Numbered from the stretch's first letter, positions 46,528 through 56,553 are shown. The stretch: DNA of 64,000 nt from Amycolatopsis nigrescens CSC17Ta-90 (GCF_000384315.1 NZ_ARVW01000001.1:5208157-5272156), one strand, 5' to 3'. Notes: generated by a model not told the origin, from the letters alone. Numbers and translations are program-made.

Positions 46528-47749
46528 GCACCGCTGGATCGACGAGAGGTTCGGGGCGGGTTGTGTAGGTGCGGCCGGTCGGAGTCGTGACGGTGAGGTC
46601 GGCGGTGTCCGGGTCGAAGTCGAAGGTCCAGCCGGGTTGGTCTTTCAGCCGGTGGTGGTAGCGGCATAGGCAGCAGAGATTGTGCTCGCAGGTCTGGCCA
46701 TCGGCGGACCAGGCGGTGCAGTGGTCGGTATCGCACCGCTGCGCGGGGCGGTTGCAGCCGGGGGCGCGGCAGGTGCGGTCGCGGACTTGGACCAACTCGG
46801 CCAGGTCGGCGGGTGGCCGGTAGCGAGTCCGGCCGACATCCCGGACGGTGCCGGACACCGGATCAGTGAGAACCTTCCGCCAGATCGAGTCGGGCTGGTT
46901 CATGAGGTGGCGGCCGATCTCGCCTGGGATGGGGCCGTGACCGACCAGCTCGCAGCCGTCTTCTCGGAGGCCGAGGGCGGTGTCGAGCGGGATGTGGATG
47001 AACACCTGAGCGGCCACACCATCGATACCGCCATGCTGACCCAGCAGCAACTCGGTGCACACATCCGCGCGAAGCTGATCCATCGTGCGCGACTCATCCC
47101 GGGTGTGGAGCTTGCGGGCCAGAGCATCCACCCGCGCATACACCGCCGCGGCGATCTCGGCCGGAAGATACGCCCACAGCGACGCCATCGCATCCGGCTC
47201 GTGGATCAACTCCACCTTCCGATCCAGCCGACGAGCCGCAGCACGAGACTTCTGCCCCTCAGGATCCAACCCAGCCACCACATGCGTCACCGCCTTACGC
47301 CAATTCGACGGACTCTTCTGACCAATCCGCTCCGCCAGCAAACGATCCGCCTCACCCACCAACTCATCCGGCAGAACAGCGATACCATCGAACGCCTGGC
47401 GGGCCTTACCGATATCCAGCTCACCCGCCTCCATCGCCGCCAACAAACACGGCAACCGGCTCACCAACGCCACCGACAAAGCCACCCGAGTCGCAGTAGC
47501 TTCACGCGACAACCGCAGCTCCGGCGCCAGCTCATCGACAACGGATCGCACCCCACCCCGCAGCGCGGAAAACCGCGCGATAAAACGAACTTCCACCGCA
47601 TCCAACTGACACCGCAACCGGCGAGAAGCCACCACGGCAGCCACCGACCCAGCGTCATCGAACCCGTCGATCGCCTCCGCGGACAACCCGAAAAATCGAG
47701 ACGGCGACAACGTCTCATCACCCGGCTCCGGTCCCAAACGACGTAACAT
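46490..47749 (-). CDS. DUF222/HNH endonuclease-like protein (13E12 repeat family)
   Basis: 419 residues from ATG 47749, five bases after GGGGG. An N-terminal DUF222 helical region (FFGLSAEAIDGFDDAGSVAAVVASRRLRCQLDAVEVRFIARF, LSREATATRVALSVAL) is followed by a C-terminal HNH nuclease motif (TCRAPGCNRPAQRCDTDHCTAWSADGQTCEHNLCCLCRYHHRLK) with paired zinc cysteines and the DH..H catalytic residues. This family is multicopy in Actinobacteria and often associated with repeats. Its 3' end is duplicated immediately downstream. The upstream flank (47750-47870) is AT-rich. Confidence 0.92.
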   Translation of the reverse strand: MLRRLGPEPGDETLSPSRFFGLSAEAIDGFDDAGSVAAVVASRRLRCQLDAVEVRFIARFSALRGGVRSVVDELAPELRLSREATATRVALSVALVSRLPCLLAAMEAGELDIGKARQAFDGIAVLPDELVGEADRLLAERIGQKSPSNWRKAVTHVVAGLDPEGQKSRAAARRLDRKVELIHEPDAMASLWAYLPAEIAAAVYARVDALARKLHTRDESRTMDQLRADVCTELLLGQHGGIDGVAAQVFIHIPLDTALGLREDGCELVGHGPIPGEIGRHLMNQPDSIWRKVLTDPVSGTVRDVGRTRYRPPADLAELVQVRDRTCRAPGCNRPAQRCDTDHCTAWSADGQTCEHNLCCLCRYHHRLKDQPGWTFDFDPDTADLTVTTPTGRTYTTRPEPLVDPAVPSSKNDDEPPPF

Positions 47750-47958
47750 GAAAACCCCCTGAAAAGTATCGGACCAACACCTCAATAATACCGCGAAGCA
47801 AAAACAAGCCCCGCAATTTCACCCGAAAGAATAATCGGTTTCCATGTATTGGATAGAACCGTCATCGGCGCGCTGTGACCAACTTGTTACTGTCACCGTG
47901 GTCACGAACGGCCACCGCTGACCAGGCGGTTTCGGTACCCATCTGGCAGCGTGTGGTC

Positions 47959-49059
47959 ATGACCAAGCCGATCCGAGTCTCGATGCGGCAGTGGACCACC
48001 TGGGTACCGCTGGTCGCGGTGGTGGCGTTGTTGCTGTCCTGGGGTCGCACCTTGCCGGCGTTCGCCGTGGTGCTGGTCGCGATCTGCCTGGCGGGTGCGG
48101 TGCTGGCCGCCGTGCACCATGCCGAGGTGGTCGCGCACCGGGTCGGGGAGCCGTTCGGCTCGCTGGTCCTCGCGGTGGCGGTGACGGTGATCGAGGTGGC
48201 GCTGATCGTCACCCTGATGGTCGACGGCGGGCCGAAGTCCGCGTCGCTGGCCCGCGACACCGTGTTCGCCGCCGTGATGATCACCTGCAACGGCATCGTG
48301 GGGCTTGCCCTGCTGGTCGGCGCCCTGCGGCACCGGGTGGTGGTGTTCAACGCCGAGGGCACCGGCGGCGCGCTGGCCACGGTGGCCACGCTGGCCGTGC
48401 TGAGCCTGGTGCTGCCCACGTTCACCACCAGCAGGCCAGGCCCGGAGTTCTCGGCCGGGCAGCTGGCCTTCGCGGCGGTCGCGTCGCTGTGCCTGTACGG
48501 GCTGTTCGTCGCCATGCAGACCGTGCGGCACCGCGACTACTTCCTCCCGGTGAACGACGACGGCGACGTGATCGACAGCGAGGAGCACGCCGCCCCGCCG
48601 AGCACGGGCGTCACCCTGATGAGCCTCGGGCTGCTGGTGGTGGCGCTGGTCGCGGTGGTGGGCAACGCGAAGGCGGTCTCACCCGCGATCGAGTCGGGCG
48701 TGGCCGCGGCCGGGCTGCCGCCGTCCGTGGTCGGTGTGGTGATCGCGCTGCTGGTGCTGCTGCCGGAGACCCTCGCCGCGGTGCGCGCGGCCAAGCGCGA
48801 CCGGATCCAGACCAGCCTCAACCTGGCGCTCGGCTCGGCGATGGCCAGCATCGGGCTGACCATTCCGGCGATCGCGGTCGCGTCGGTGTGGCTGCAGGGT
48901 CCGCTGACGCTCGGCCTTGGCGCCACGCACATGGTGATGCTGGCGCTGACCATGGTGGTCGGCGTGCTGACCGTGGTGCCAGGCCGGGCGACCGTGCTGC
49001 AGGGCGGGGTGCACCTGGCGCTGTTCGCCGGCTTCGTCTTCCTCGCCGTCAGCCCCTGA
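47959..49059 (+). CDS. chaA: Calcium:proton antiporter (ChaA/CaCA family)
   Basis: 366 residues with about eleven membrane helices. The two CaCA repeats are visible. Repeat one has EPFGSLVLAVAVTVIEVALIVTLMV with its acidic residue. Repeat two has LPPSVVGVVIALLVLLPETLAAVRAAKRDRIQTSLNLALGSAMASIGLTIP, the strongly conserved alpha-repeat. An acidic cytoplasmic loop (NDDGDVIDSEEH) separates them. It exports Ca2+, or Na+/K+, in exchange for protons. I use ATG 47959; an upstream in-frame start at 47875 would add an unlikely 28 residues. Confidence 0.94.
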   Translation: MTKPIRVSMRQWTTWVPLVAVVALLLSWGRTLPAFAVVLVAICLAGAVLAAVHHAEVVAHRVGEPFGSLVLAVAVTVIEVALIVTLMVDGGPKSASLARDTVFAAVMITCNGIVGLALLVGALRHRVVVFNAEGTGGALATVATLAVLSLVLPTFTTSRPGPEFSAGQLAFAAVASLCLYGLFVAMQTVRHRDYFLPVNDDGDVIDSEEHAAPPSTGVTLMSLGLLVVALVAVVGNAKAVSPAIESGVAAAGLPPSVVGVVIALLVLLPETLAAVRAAKRDRIQTSLNLALGSAMASIGLTIPAIAVASVWLQGPLTLGLGATHMVMLALTMVVGVLTVVPGRATVLQGGVHLALFAGFVFLAVSP

Positions 49060-50650
49060 CCGGGTCACCGGCGACCCGGTAGAGCGCGCCTCCGGCGGAG
49101 ACGAGGACCTGGGGGCGCGCGGTGCCAGGTGCGGCGACCGCCTGCCAGCCGGCGCCGCCGGGCGCGCCGGGCCGGGTCAGCCCGGTGACGCCGCCACCGA
49201 CCACGGTCCCGTGCTCGTCGGTGACGAGCACGCAGTCCACATCGGAGCCGGAAACGGTGGCCCAGCCGGTGAGCAGCGCGCCATCGGATTCCACGGCACC
49301 CTTCGACGGCCAGGCCTGTGCGAGCTCGACGTGGCCGCCGAGTTCGAGCCCGTGGCAGCCGAGGGTGAAGTCGTCGGTGAAGGGGTACCCGCCGAGTGCC
49401 CGTGCGGCGGGGATGACCGACGGCTGGATGTGCAGTGCGGCAAGGGCTTCCGGTGCTTCGAGGCGCAGTGCGACGGCCGCGGTCCGAAGTGGCTCGTAGG
49501 CGCGCCGCACCGCGTCGGCCTTGGTGCCGCCGATGGCGTGGGTGACCAGGCCGACCGCCACCACCGCGATGACCACGTACCTGGTGGGTACCGCCGGACG
49601 GTGCAGCGCGGCGAGGGCGAGCAGGGCGCAGGTGGCCAGCGCGGCGACCAGTACGTACCGGCTGATCAGGCCGGCGTTGCCGGACGGCGCCTCCGCCGTG
49701 GTGCGGCCGAGCCCGAGCATCACCGCCAGCGCGACGGCGTAGGCTGCCAGCCCGATCCAGCCGGAATCGTTGGTGCGGAGCGGTTCGCCGTGCACCCGGC
49801 GGAGCACCGCGGACCGGCCCGGCAGCACCAGCAGGGCGAGGGTGAGGCCACCGGCCAGTACCGCGACGACCGCGACGTCGGCCGACCACAGACCGCCGAT
49901 GGCGGCGAGGACCACGGAAAGCCGCCCGTCGGGGTCGAACGCGGACGTGGCCAGCGACTGCTGCCCCGAAGGTTTGGTGAGGAACCAGAAGGCCAGCACG
50001 AGCACCCCCGCGACGGGGGGCACCAGCACCTTGTACCGGGCGTCGCGCCGCAGCCAGAAGATCAGCGCCAGCGCGAACCAGGCCCCGAACGCGGCGCTGA
50101 AACTCAGGCAGCCGAACGCCGCGGCCAGCACCGCGGGCCAGAACCGGCCGCGGTGCGCCAGCGCGATGGCCAGCACGCTGAGCAGCACCGCGGGGACCCA
50201 GCTGATGCCGTTGGTGCCCTGCGACCAGAGCTCGGCCGCATGCGAGGACAGCAGCAGGAAGGCGAAACCCGCGGTGAGCGCGGCCTTGCGCACCGGGGCC
50301 GTGGTGGCGGGCAGCATCAGGTGGAGCAGCACCACGACCGCCGCGACCATGGCGACGGTGAGCACGGTCAGCACGCGGTTGTCGCCGCCGAACCAGGCCG
50401 CGTCCGCCCAGAACAGCAGGGACGGCAGCACGAACGGCTGGTCGAGGTGATAGCCGAAGACCATCCCCGGCAGCAGCGAGCCGTCGTCGCCGGTGATCTT
50501 CGCCAGCACATGCCAGTAGTCGAGCAGGACGTGCATGCGGGGCGCGCGCAGGGCGAGCAGCAGCGCCAGGAACAGCGGGCACACCGCGAGCAGGTACAGC
50601 AGAACCGCCGGTGTGCGCCGGGATGGCCGCACCACTGAGGAGCCTGTCAC
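49049..50650 (-). CDS. Polytopic membrane protein of unknown function
   Basis: 533 residues from GTG 50650, four to six bases after CAGGAG. About ten to eleven hydrophobic helices occupy residues 15-390 (LLYLLAVCPLFLALLLAL, LTVLTVAMVAAVVVLLHLML, FLLLSSHAAELWSQGTNG). An extracytoplasmic C-terminal region (PSVIPAARALGGYPFTDDFTLGCHGLELGG, VLVTDEHGTVVGGG) follows. The layout resembles GT-C-type glycosyltransferase or YfhO-like membrane proteins, but I see no diagnostic acidic motif after helix 1. Its 3' end overlaps chaA by 11 bases, convergently. Confidence 0.78.
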   Translation of the reverse strand: MTGSSVVRPSRRTPAVLLYLLAVCPLFLALLLALRAPRMHVLLDYWHVLAKITGDDGSLLPGMVFGYHLDQPFVLPSLLFWADAAWFGGDNRVLTVLTVAMVAAVVVLLHLMLPATTAPVRKAALTAGFAFLLLSSHAAELWSQGTNGISWVPAVLLSVLAIALAHRGRFWPAVLAAAFGCLSFSAAFGAWFALALIFWLRRDARYKVLVPPVAGVLVLAFWFLTKPSGQQSLATSAFDPDGRLSVVLAAIGGLWSADVAVVAVLAGGLTLALLVLPGRSAVLRRVHGEPLRTNDSGWIGLAAYAVALAVMLGLGRTTAEAPSGNAGLISRYVLVAALATCALLALAALHRPAVPTRYVVIAVVAVGLVTHAIGGTKADAVRRAYEPLRTAAVALRLEAPEALAALHIQPSVIPAARALGGYPFTDDFTLGCHGLELGGHVELAQAWPSKGAVESDGALLTGWATVSGSDVDCVLVTDEHGTVVGGGVTGLTRPGAPGGAGWQAVAAPGTARPQVLVSAGGALYRVAGDPVRG

Positions 50651-50905
50651 GTTTCTCCTGTTTTCTGTCACCGATTGCCCGACGGGGTCGAGGAACCCTA
50701 GCGGACCCGAAGAATGGTTGTGCGACCACAAAGTCTGGTTCATGGCGGTTGGAATCACGGTTGGATAACCGACCGGGTGCTGTTGTGAGGTGCTGTAACG
50801 GCCACCTGACGGTTCCGATGGATGTCTCGGTGGGATCGATCAACTCCCGTTCGGCGCCAAAGCTGGTTTTGGTCGCGTCGTGGTTCGGGTGGGAAGCTGG
50901 CGGCG

Positions 50906-51340
50906 TTGAGGGCATTTGGGCGTGACCGTGTGTTCGACAACCCCTTGGTGGCGGTGCTCATGGATTATGTTTCCGCGCATCAGCCGGAGGAGGTCGCCAG
51001 GGTCGGCCACGAGGTGACCGGGCCCGATCGGCACGTGCTCAAGGTGGCTCCGCTCGGTCAGGCGCCCGCACTCGAGCTGCGGGTCACCGGTTCGGTGGCG
51101 GATTTTTTCATCGGCGAACTGCCTGCCATCGAGATCGACGCGCGGAACAACCGTGATCTTTCCGAACTCAGAAGCATTCTCGAAGCGCTTTCTCGCGGCG
51201 AGTTGTCCGTTCGTTACGTCCGGATATTCGGCCGGTGGCGGCCGCGCGCCGTCGAGTGCGATGCTGGTTCCTGGAGTTTCCCTGTTCCGCCGATGTCACG
51301 GAGGAGCAAAGAGCGTGTCGAGGTGCTAGGAACCCAGTAG
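50906..51340 (+). CDS. Hypothetical protein
   Basis: About 144 residues if TTG 50906 is used (GGGAAG upstream); GTG 50930 would give 136. The middle reads like a folded alpha/beta domain (NPLVAVLMDYVSAHQPEEVARVGHEV, VLKVAPLGQAPALELRVTGSVADFFIGELPAIEID, LSELRSILEALSRGELSVRYVRIFGRW) with normal codon use. It lacks a signal peptide, and I recognise no family. It is convergent with the LysR gene, overlapping it by 15 bases. Confidence 0.6.
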   Translation: MRAFGRDRVFDNPLVAVLMDYVSAHQPEEVARVGHEVTGPDRHVLKVAPLGQAPALELRVTGSVADFFIGELPAIEIDARNNRDLSELRSILEALSRGELSVRYVRIFGRWRPRAVECDAGSWSFPVPPMSRRSKERVEVLGTQ

Positions 51341-52231
51341 GTCCGGTGTGTGGTTGGCCAGCACCTTCAGGAACTCCGCCGCCGCCTGGCTCTGGTGGCC
51401 GGCGGTCCGGCGGACGGCGACGACCGGTATGCGCGCGTTCATGCTGGGCACATCGATCGTGCGAAGGCTGCCGATTCGCAGCTCCTCCCGGACACTGCTG
51501 ACGGGCATGAGCGCGACGCCGAGCCCGGCCTCGACCAGTCGCTTCTGCGCGGTGAGGCTGTCCACCGTGGTGATCGACGGGGGCGCCGCATCGGAATCGG
51601 TCAACTGGCGTTCGAGAAGCCGGCGGAACGAGTCATGGCGGCCGCGTTCCGCCGGAAAGCCGAGCCACTTCTCGTCCGCCAGCGGGCGCAGGTCCGGCAG
51701 CCGACGGGCGGTGATCCGGTGCGAGGCGGGCACCACGACGTAGAGCTTCTCCTCGCCGAGCGGGATCGACTCCAGTTTGGGGTCGGCATCGGGGTGGTAG
51801 CGCAGGCCGAGGTCCGCATCGCCGCTGCGGACCAGCGCGCTCACCTCGCGGCTGGTCGCGGTGCGCAGATCGACCGGGACCTCGGACTTCGACGTGAACT
51901 CGCGCAGCGCGTCGACGATGTGCGAGTCGGCCAGTGTGCCGACGATGGCAAGGCGGAAGGGCAGCGCGTCGCCGGGGCGGTCCCGGACGGCCCGCGCACC
52001 GTCGCGGATCGCGGCCAGTGCGGCCTCGGCGTGCGGCAGCAGGGCGCGCCCCGCGGCGGTGAGCGTTACCCGGCGGCCGACCCGCTCGAACAGCACCGCG
52101 TCGAGGGTGCGCTCCAGTTCGTGTATCCGCCGGCTGATCGCGGGCTGGGAACGGTGCAGCCGCCGGGATGCCTCGGTGAACCCGCCCACCTCGGCGATGC
52201 AGACGAAGGCTTCGATCTCGTCGAACGTCAT
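51326..52231 (-). CDS. LysR-family transcriptional regulator
   Basis: 301 residues from ATG 52231. An N-terminal LysR helix-turn-helix (IEAFVCIAEVGGFTEASRRLHRSQPAISRRIHELERTLDAVLFERVGRRVTLTAAG) is followed by a two-lobe co-inducer domain (FRLAIVGTLADSHIVDAL, DADLGLRYHPD, LVEAGLGVALMPVSSV). It is divergent from the PEP mutase-like gene with palindromes between them, the standard arrangement for a LysR regulator and its target. Confidence 0.94.
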   Translation of the reverse strand: MTFDEIEAFVCIAEVGGFTEASRRLHRSQPAISRRIHELERTLDAVLFERVGRRVTLTAAGRALLPHAEAALAAIRDGARAVRDRPGDALPFRLAIVGTLADSHIVDALREFTSKSEVPVDLRTATSREVSALVRSGDADLGLRYHPDADPKLESIPLGEEKLYVVVPASHRITARRLPDLRPLADEKWLGFPAERGRHDSFRRLLERQLTDSDAAPPSITTVDSLTAQKRLVEAGLGVALMPVSSVREELRIGSLRTIDVPSMNARIPVVAVRRTAGHQSQAAAEFLKVLANHTPDLLGS

Positions 52232-52233
52232 GC

Positions 52234-52277
52234 CATCAGCATTCCTGATGAGAATCGTCAGCACTATGCATTTGCAT
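52234..52277. promoter_or_regulatory. Candidate LysR operators between LysR and PEP mutase genes
   Basis: Two inverted repeats lie in the 104-base divergent gap: CATCAG-N5-CTGATG (52234-52250) and ATGCA-TT-TGCAT (52266-52277). LysR regulators commonly bind paired dyads in this position. The first sits almost on the LysR start, suggesting autorepression. Confidence 0.5.
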
Positions 52278-52335
52278 GACGGACGGACCGCGAGCACAGT
52301 GAGCCTGTCGCAGCACCCCTGGGAGGCCTCGTCCG

Positions 52336-53154
52336 ATGACCGATCAAGCAGCCAAAGCCGCGCGGTTCCGCGCCTTGCACGAACGGCCGGAGCCCTTTCT
52401 GCTCCCGAATCCCTGGGACGCCGGAACCGCCCGTCTGCTGGCCGGCCTCGGTTTCGAAGCCCTCGCCACCACGAGCCTCGGCGTGGCCAACCTGGCAGGC
52501 CGCACCCGCGTCGGCCGGCAGGAGATTCTGGACAACTGCCGGACGCTCAGCGAGGCGACGCCACTGCCGGTGAACGCCGATCTCGAGAACGGCTTCGCCG
52601 ACGACCCCGTGGACGCGGCGAAGATGATCGAGGCGGCCTGTGCGTCCGGCGTGGTCGGAGCGTCCATCGAGGACTACACGGGGGACCGTCGCACGCCGAT
52701 CTACGACTTCGGGTTGGCCGTCGACCGGGTGCGCGCGGCGGTGGAGGTGGCGCGCTCGCTGCCCCTGCCCTTCGTGCTCACCGCGAGGGCGGAGAACCTG
52801 CTGCACGGCGTCAACGATCTCGACGACACGATCGGGCGGTTGCAGGCATTCGAGGAAGCCGGCGCCGACGTGCTGTACGCGCCGGGACTTCGCACCCTGG
52901 CCGACATGCGCACGGTGGTCTCGTCGGTGGGCAAGCCCGTCAACGTCGTGATGGGCTTCGCGGATCCGTCGATCACGCTGGAGCAGCTGGCGGAGGTCGG
53001 GGTGCGGCGGGTGAGCATCGGCGGCGCGCTCTCCAGGATCGCGTTGAAGTCCTTTATGGACGCGGCGCGGCAGATGCGCGGGGGCAGGTTCGGGTTCGTG
53101 GCCGAGCTGCCGCCGATCTCCGAGCTGCACGAGGCGTTCACCCGCGACGAGTGA
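52336..53154 (+). CDS. Isocitrate lyase/PEP mutase-family enzyme
   Basis: 272 residues from ATG 52336. Family features: PFLLPNPWDAGTARLLAGLGFEALATTS, metal-site region VNADLENGFADDP, and GASIEDYTGDRRTPIYDF, then FVLTARAENLL and ADVLYAPGLRTLADM. The canonical isocitrate lyase catalytic KKCGH is absent, as in the PEP mutase/methylisocitrate-lyase-like and oxaloacetate-hydrolase-like subgroup, so the exact substrate is open. Probably controlled by the divergent LysR gene. Confidence 0.9.
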   Translation: MTDQAAKAARFRALHERPEPFLLPNPWDAGTARLLAGLGFEALATTSLGVANLAGRTRVGRQEILDNCRTLSEATPLPVNADLENGFADDPVDAAKMIEAACASGVVGASIEDYTGDRRTPIYDFGLAVDRVRAAVEVARSLPLPFVLTARAENLLHGVNDLDDTIGRLQAFEEAGADVLYAPGLRTLADMRTVVSSVGKPVNVVMGFADPSITLEQLAEVGVRRVSIGGALSRIALKSFMDAARQMRGGRFGFVAELPPISELHEAFTRDE

Positions 53155-53162
53155 GCAGAACG

Positions 53163-56100
53163 TCAGGGGGACGACTCGGTGCCGTGGGTGAACTCGGACT
53201 GGAAAAGCTCCTCGCCGAGGGCTTTTCGGGCGATGGCGGTGATGCGGTCGACGTCGAGGCGTTCCCGTGGGGGAAGTGGGGCGGACACCGAGTTCCTGGC
53301 GGCGGCGGCCGCGCCGAGCAGCCGGGCCGCTTGGCGGTGGTCGCCGCTGAGTGCCGCGGCACCGGCCATGCCTTCGAAGGCGAGTGCGATGGCTCGGGGA
53401 TCACCGGTGGCGCGGGCGGTTTCCAGTCCTTCGAGGTGCCTGGCCCGTGCGGTTTCGGCGTCACCGCGCAGTTCGGCGATGAAGCCGAGCTCGTTGAGCG
53501 CCTGCGCGATTCCCGGTTCGTAATGCACCTGGCGGTTCCATTCGAGGCCGCGCCGCACATGGGCTTCCGCGTCGTCGAGCCGGCCCTCCCGGCGGGCACC
53601 GAGGCCGAGGCCGACCTCGGCGAAGATCTCGCCGCCCTTGTAGCTCTGCTCGGCGGACAGCCGCGAGGCCCGTTCGTGCAGCAGCCGCGCCTGGCCGAGG
53701 TCGCCGGCCAGCAGCGCGAGCCTGCCGAGCCCGGCGAGTTTGTCCGCCACCGCCGGCCAGAGTCCCAGCTCCTCGGCCATCCGCAGGCCGTCCCGCTGCA
53801 GGCGCGCGGCCTGCTCGTAGTCGCCGGTGATCTCGGCCAGCGAGCCGAGCACGTTGGTGGCCCGCAGCTGTCCCCAGCGGTCGCCGAGCTCGCGGAACAG
53901 CTCGCCGCTGCGCTCACCGTCGCGTTCGAGCGCGACGAGATCCCCGCGCACCAACGCCTGCGACGCGCGGGCGCTCAACGCCGCGGCCACGCCCCAGCGG
54001 TCGTCCAGCTCGCGGAACCTGGCCAGCGCCCTGTTCACCAGCCACTCGCTGGTGGACAGGTCACCCGCGCCGAGCAGCACCTCGCCGACGAACCACTCGG
54101 CCCTGGCGCGGCGGCCGGGATCGGCGATCCGCTCGAACGCGACCGGCGTCGCCGCCGGGCCTGGCCGCTGCCCCATCAGCCCGATCCCGGACCGCCAGGC
54201 CGTGGCCTCGGCGACCCCGGGTTCCGCGTCGGCGCCCGCCAGCGCCAGCTCCAGCGACCGGGCGCCCTCGTCGAGCCGTCCGCGCAGGAACCAGTACCAC
54301 GCCAGCGCGTTGACCAGGCGCAGCGCCTCCGCCGGCTCGCCGCGGCGCAACGCGCCCTCCAGTGCGCCGCGCAGGTTCGCGGTCTCCGCGTCCAGCCGTT
54401 CCAGCCATTTCCGCTGCGCGCGCCCGCGCAGCTGCGGCTCGGCCTGCTCGGCCAGTTCGAGGTAGTAGCGGTTGTGCCGGTCCCGCACCCGTTCCAGCTC
54501 GTCCTCGTCGCGCAGCCGTTCGACGCAGTACGCCGCGACGGACTCGAGCAGCCGGTACCGGTGCCCGCCGCAGCCGTCCACCACCACGACCAGTGAGCGG
54601 TCCACCAGCCTGGCCAGCAGGTCGAGCACGTCCCCGGTGGCCACGCCGTCCCCGGCGCAGACCGCTTCGGCGGCCGCCAGCGTGCAGCCGTCGGCGTGCA
54701 CGGCCAGCCGGCGCAGCACCACCCGCTCGGGCACGGTCAGCAGCTGCCAGCTCCAGTCGATCATCGCGCGCAGCGTCTGCTGCCTTGCCGGTGCACCGCG
54801 ATGGCCGGCGGCGAGCAGCTGGAACCGGTCGTCCAGCCGGCGGTCCAGCTCGTGCACGCCCAGCGCGCGCACCCGGGTGGCGGCCAGCTCCAGCGCCAGC
54901 GGGATCCCGTCCAGCCGCCGGCAGATCGCGGCCACCGCCGCCGCGTTCTCCTCGTCCAGGGTGAAGCCCGGTGACGCGGCGGCGGCCCTGGTCACGAAAA
55001 GCTGCACCGAGCTGAACTCGCGCAGCGCGGCGGGGTCGGTTTCCGCGCCGGGACCGGGCAGCGCCAGCGGCGGCACCGGCCACACCACCTCACCCGCCAG
55101 CCCGAGCGGTTCCTGGCTGGTCGCCAGCAGCCGCAGCTCCGGCGCGGCCCGCAGCAGCAGCCCGGCCAGCTCGGCCACCGGCTCCACCACGTGCTCGCAG
55201 TTGTCCAGCACCAGCAGCATCCGCTTGCTGCGCAGGGCACTGCTCAGCCGTTCGGTCCTGCTCACCGGCCGCCCGGCCGGCAGCGGGCCGGACGCGGTCT
55301 CGTCGCGGATGCCGAGCGCGGCCATCACCACGTCCACCACGCTGGCGCAGTTCAGGTTCCGGCCGCGGTCGAAGGCGGCCAGCTCGGCCACCCACACCCC
55401 GTCCGGATGGGCGTCGACCAGCTCGCCCGCCGTTTCCATGGCCAGCCTGGTCTTGCCGACCCCGCCGGGGCCGGTCAGGGTGACCAGCCGGTCCCGTTCG
55501 AGCAGTGCGCGCACCTCGGCCACCGCGCCGTCCCGGCCGAGCAGTCCGGTGACCGCGGCCGGCAGGTTCGTCCGGCTCTTGGCCGGTGCGGCGGGCGTGG
55601 CGTCCAGCCGCGGATCCTGGGCGAGGATCGCGCCGTGCAACGCGACCAGGCCGGGACCGGGGTCGAGCCCGAGCTCGTCGCGCAGCCGGTCCCGCAGGTC
55701 GGTGTAGCTCTGCAGCGCCTCGCTCTGCCGTCCCGCCCGGTAGAGGGCGCGCAGCTGGGTGGCACGCAGCCGTTCCCGCAGCGGATAACGGGCCACCAGG
55801 TCACCGAGCTCACCGACCAGCACGGCGTGTTCACCGAGTTCGAGCCGCGCCTCGGCCTGCTCCTCCAGCGCGGAAAGGCGCAGTTCCTCCAGCTTCGAGA
55901 TGACCGGACCGGCGAACTCCTCGTCGGCGAAGTCGGCGAACGCCGGGCCGCGCCACAGCGCCAGCGCGTCCGCCAGCAGGGCCGCTTTCGCACGCGGGTC
56001 GCCGGTTTCGCCGGCGCGGGTCAGCAGTGCGGTGAACCGGCCGGAGTCCACCGCCTCGGGCCCGGCCTCCAGCAGATAGCCCGGCGCGCGGGACACCACC

Positions 56101-56351
56101 AGCCGCCTCGCCGACGGTTCGGCCTCGTCCAGCGCGCGGCGCAGCTGGGAGATCTTGGCCTGCAGCGCGCCGGCGGGATTGCCGGGCGGCCGGTCGCCCC
56201 ACAGATCCTCGACCAGCCGGTCCGCGGAAACCGTCTTCCCCTCGTGCGCGAGCAGGTCGGCCAGCAGCGCGCGGACCTTCAGGCCGGGAATGGTGACCGG
56301 ATCGCCGTCCCGCGTCCACACCGCGAGCGCCCCCAGCACTCCGAATCGCAT
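53163..56351 (-). CDS. AfsR/SARP-type regulator with NB-ARC and TPR regions
   Basis: 1062 residues from ATG 56351. Order: winged-helix DNA-binding domain (MRFGVLGALAVWTRDGDPV, VRALLADLLAHEGKTVSADRLVEDLWG, LQAKISQLRRALDEAE); BTAD (~95-245); NB-ARC (P-loop LTGPGGVGKTRLAMETA, LLVLDNCEHVVEPVAELAGLLL, LATSQEPLGL); then a long helical, TPR-like half (~600-1050) with repeated ARRLL/RARLEGL-type segments. It is the second of two such regulators in this window. Its targets cannot be told; neighbours are a PEP mutase gene and an FMN reductase gene. Confidence 0.93.
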   Translation of the reverse strand: MRFGVLGALAVWTRDGDPVTIPGLKVRALLADLLAHEGKTVSADRLVEDLWGDRPPGNPAGALQAKISQLRRALDEAEPSARRLVVSRAPGYLLEAGPEAVDSGRFTALLTRAGETGDPRAKAALLADALALWRGPAFADFADEEFAGPVISKLEELRLSALEEQAEARLELGEHAVLVGELGDLVARYPLRERLRATQLRALYRAGRQSEALQSYTDLRDRLRDELGLDPGPGLVALHGAILAQDPRLDATPAAPAKSRTNLPAAVTGLLGRDGAVAEVRALLERDRLVTLTGPGGVGKTRLAMETAGELVDAHPDGVWVAELAAFDRGRNLNCASVVDVVMAALGIRDETASGPLPAGRPVSRTERLSSALRSKRMLLVLDNCEHVVEPVAELAGLLLRAAPELRLLATSQEPLGLAGEVVWPVPPLALPGPGAETDPAALREFSSVQLFVTRAAAASPGFTLDEENAAAVAAICRRLDGIPLALELAATRVRALGVHELDRRLDDRFQLLAAGHRGAPARQQTLRAMIDWSWQLLTVPERVVLRRLAVHADGCTLAAAEAVCAGDGVATGDVLDLLARLVDRSLVVVVDGCGGHRYRLLESVAAYCVERLRDEDELERVRDRHNRYYLELAEQAEPQLRGRAQRKWLERLDAETANLRGALEGALRRGEPAEALRLVNALAWYWFLRGRLDEGARSLELALAGADAEPGVAEATAWRSGIGLMGQRPGPAATPVAFERIADPGRRARAEWFVGEVLLGAGDLSTSEWLVNRALARFRELDDRWGVAAALSARASQALVRGDLVALERDGERSGELFRELGDRWGQLRATNVLGSLAEITGDYEQAARLQRDGLRMAEELGLWPAVADKLAGLGRLALLAGDLGQARLLHERASRLSAEQSYKGGEIFAEVGLGLGARREGRLDDAEAHVRRGLEWNRQVHYEPGIAQALNELGFIAELRGDAETARARHLEGLETARATGDPRAIALAFEGMAGAAALSGDHRQAARLLGAAAAARNSVSAPLPPRERLDVDRITAIARKALGEELFQSEFTHGTESSP

Positions 56352-56553
56352 GGCGTCACCGTAACGCAGTGTTTAAGGCGGCTGGAGCGCTATGCACCCT
56401 CGTCGGTGCTCCTCCGCGTTGTGTCCCACCGGTATCGAGTCCTCCAGTGCTCGGGAAGCCGACCGTAAGCCGATCGGCAGTACCCGGTAAGTGCCGCTCG
56501 GCAGGGTGGAACTCAGCAAGGGAAACGGAAACGACGACCCGGAGGAGCACCTG

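Noticed and set aside
46104..46736. Leftward frame joining the duplicated flank to the HNH gene end
   Set aside because: A different reading frame from the HNH gene through duplicated non-coding sequence; arises from the repeat.
54472..56468. Long rightward frames opposite the second AfsR-like gene
   Set aside because: Ser/Arg-rich shadow translation of a high-GC coding strand; no motifs.
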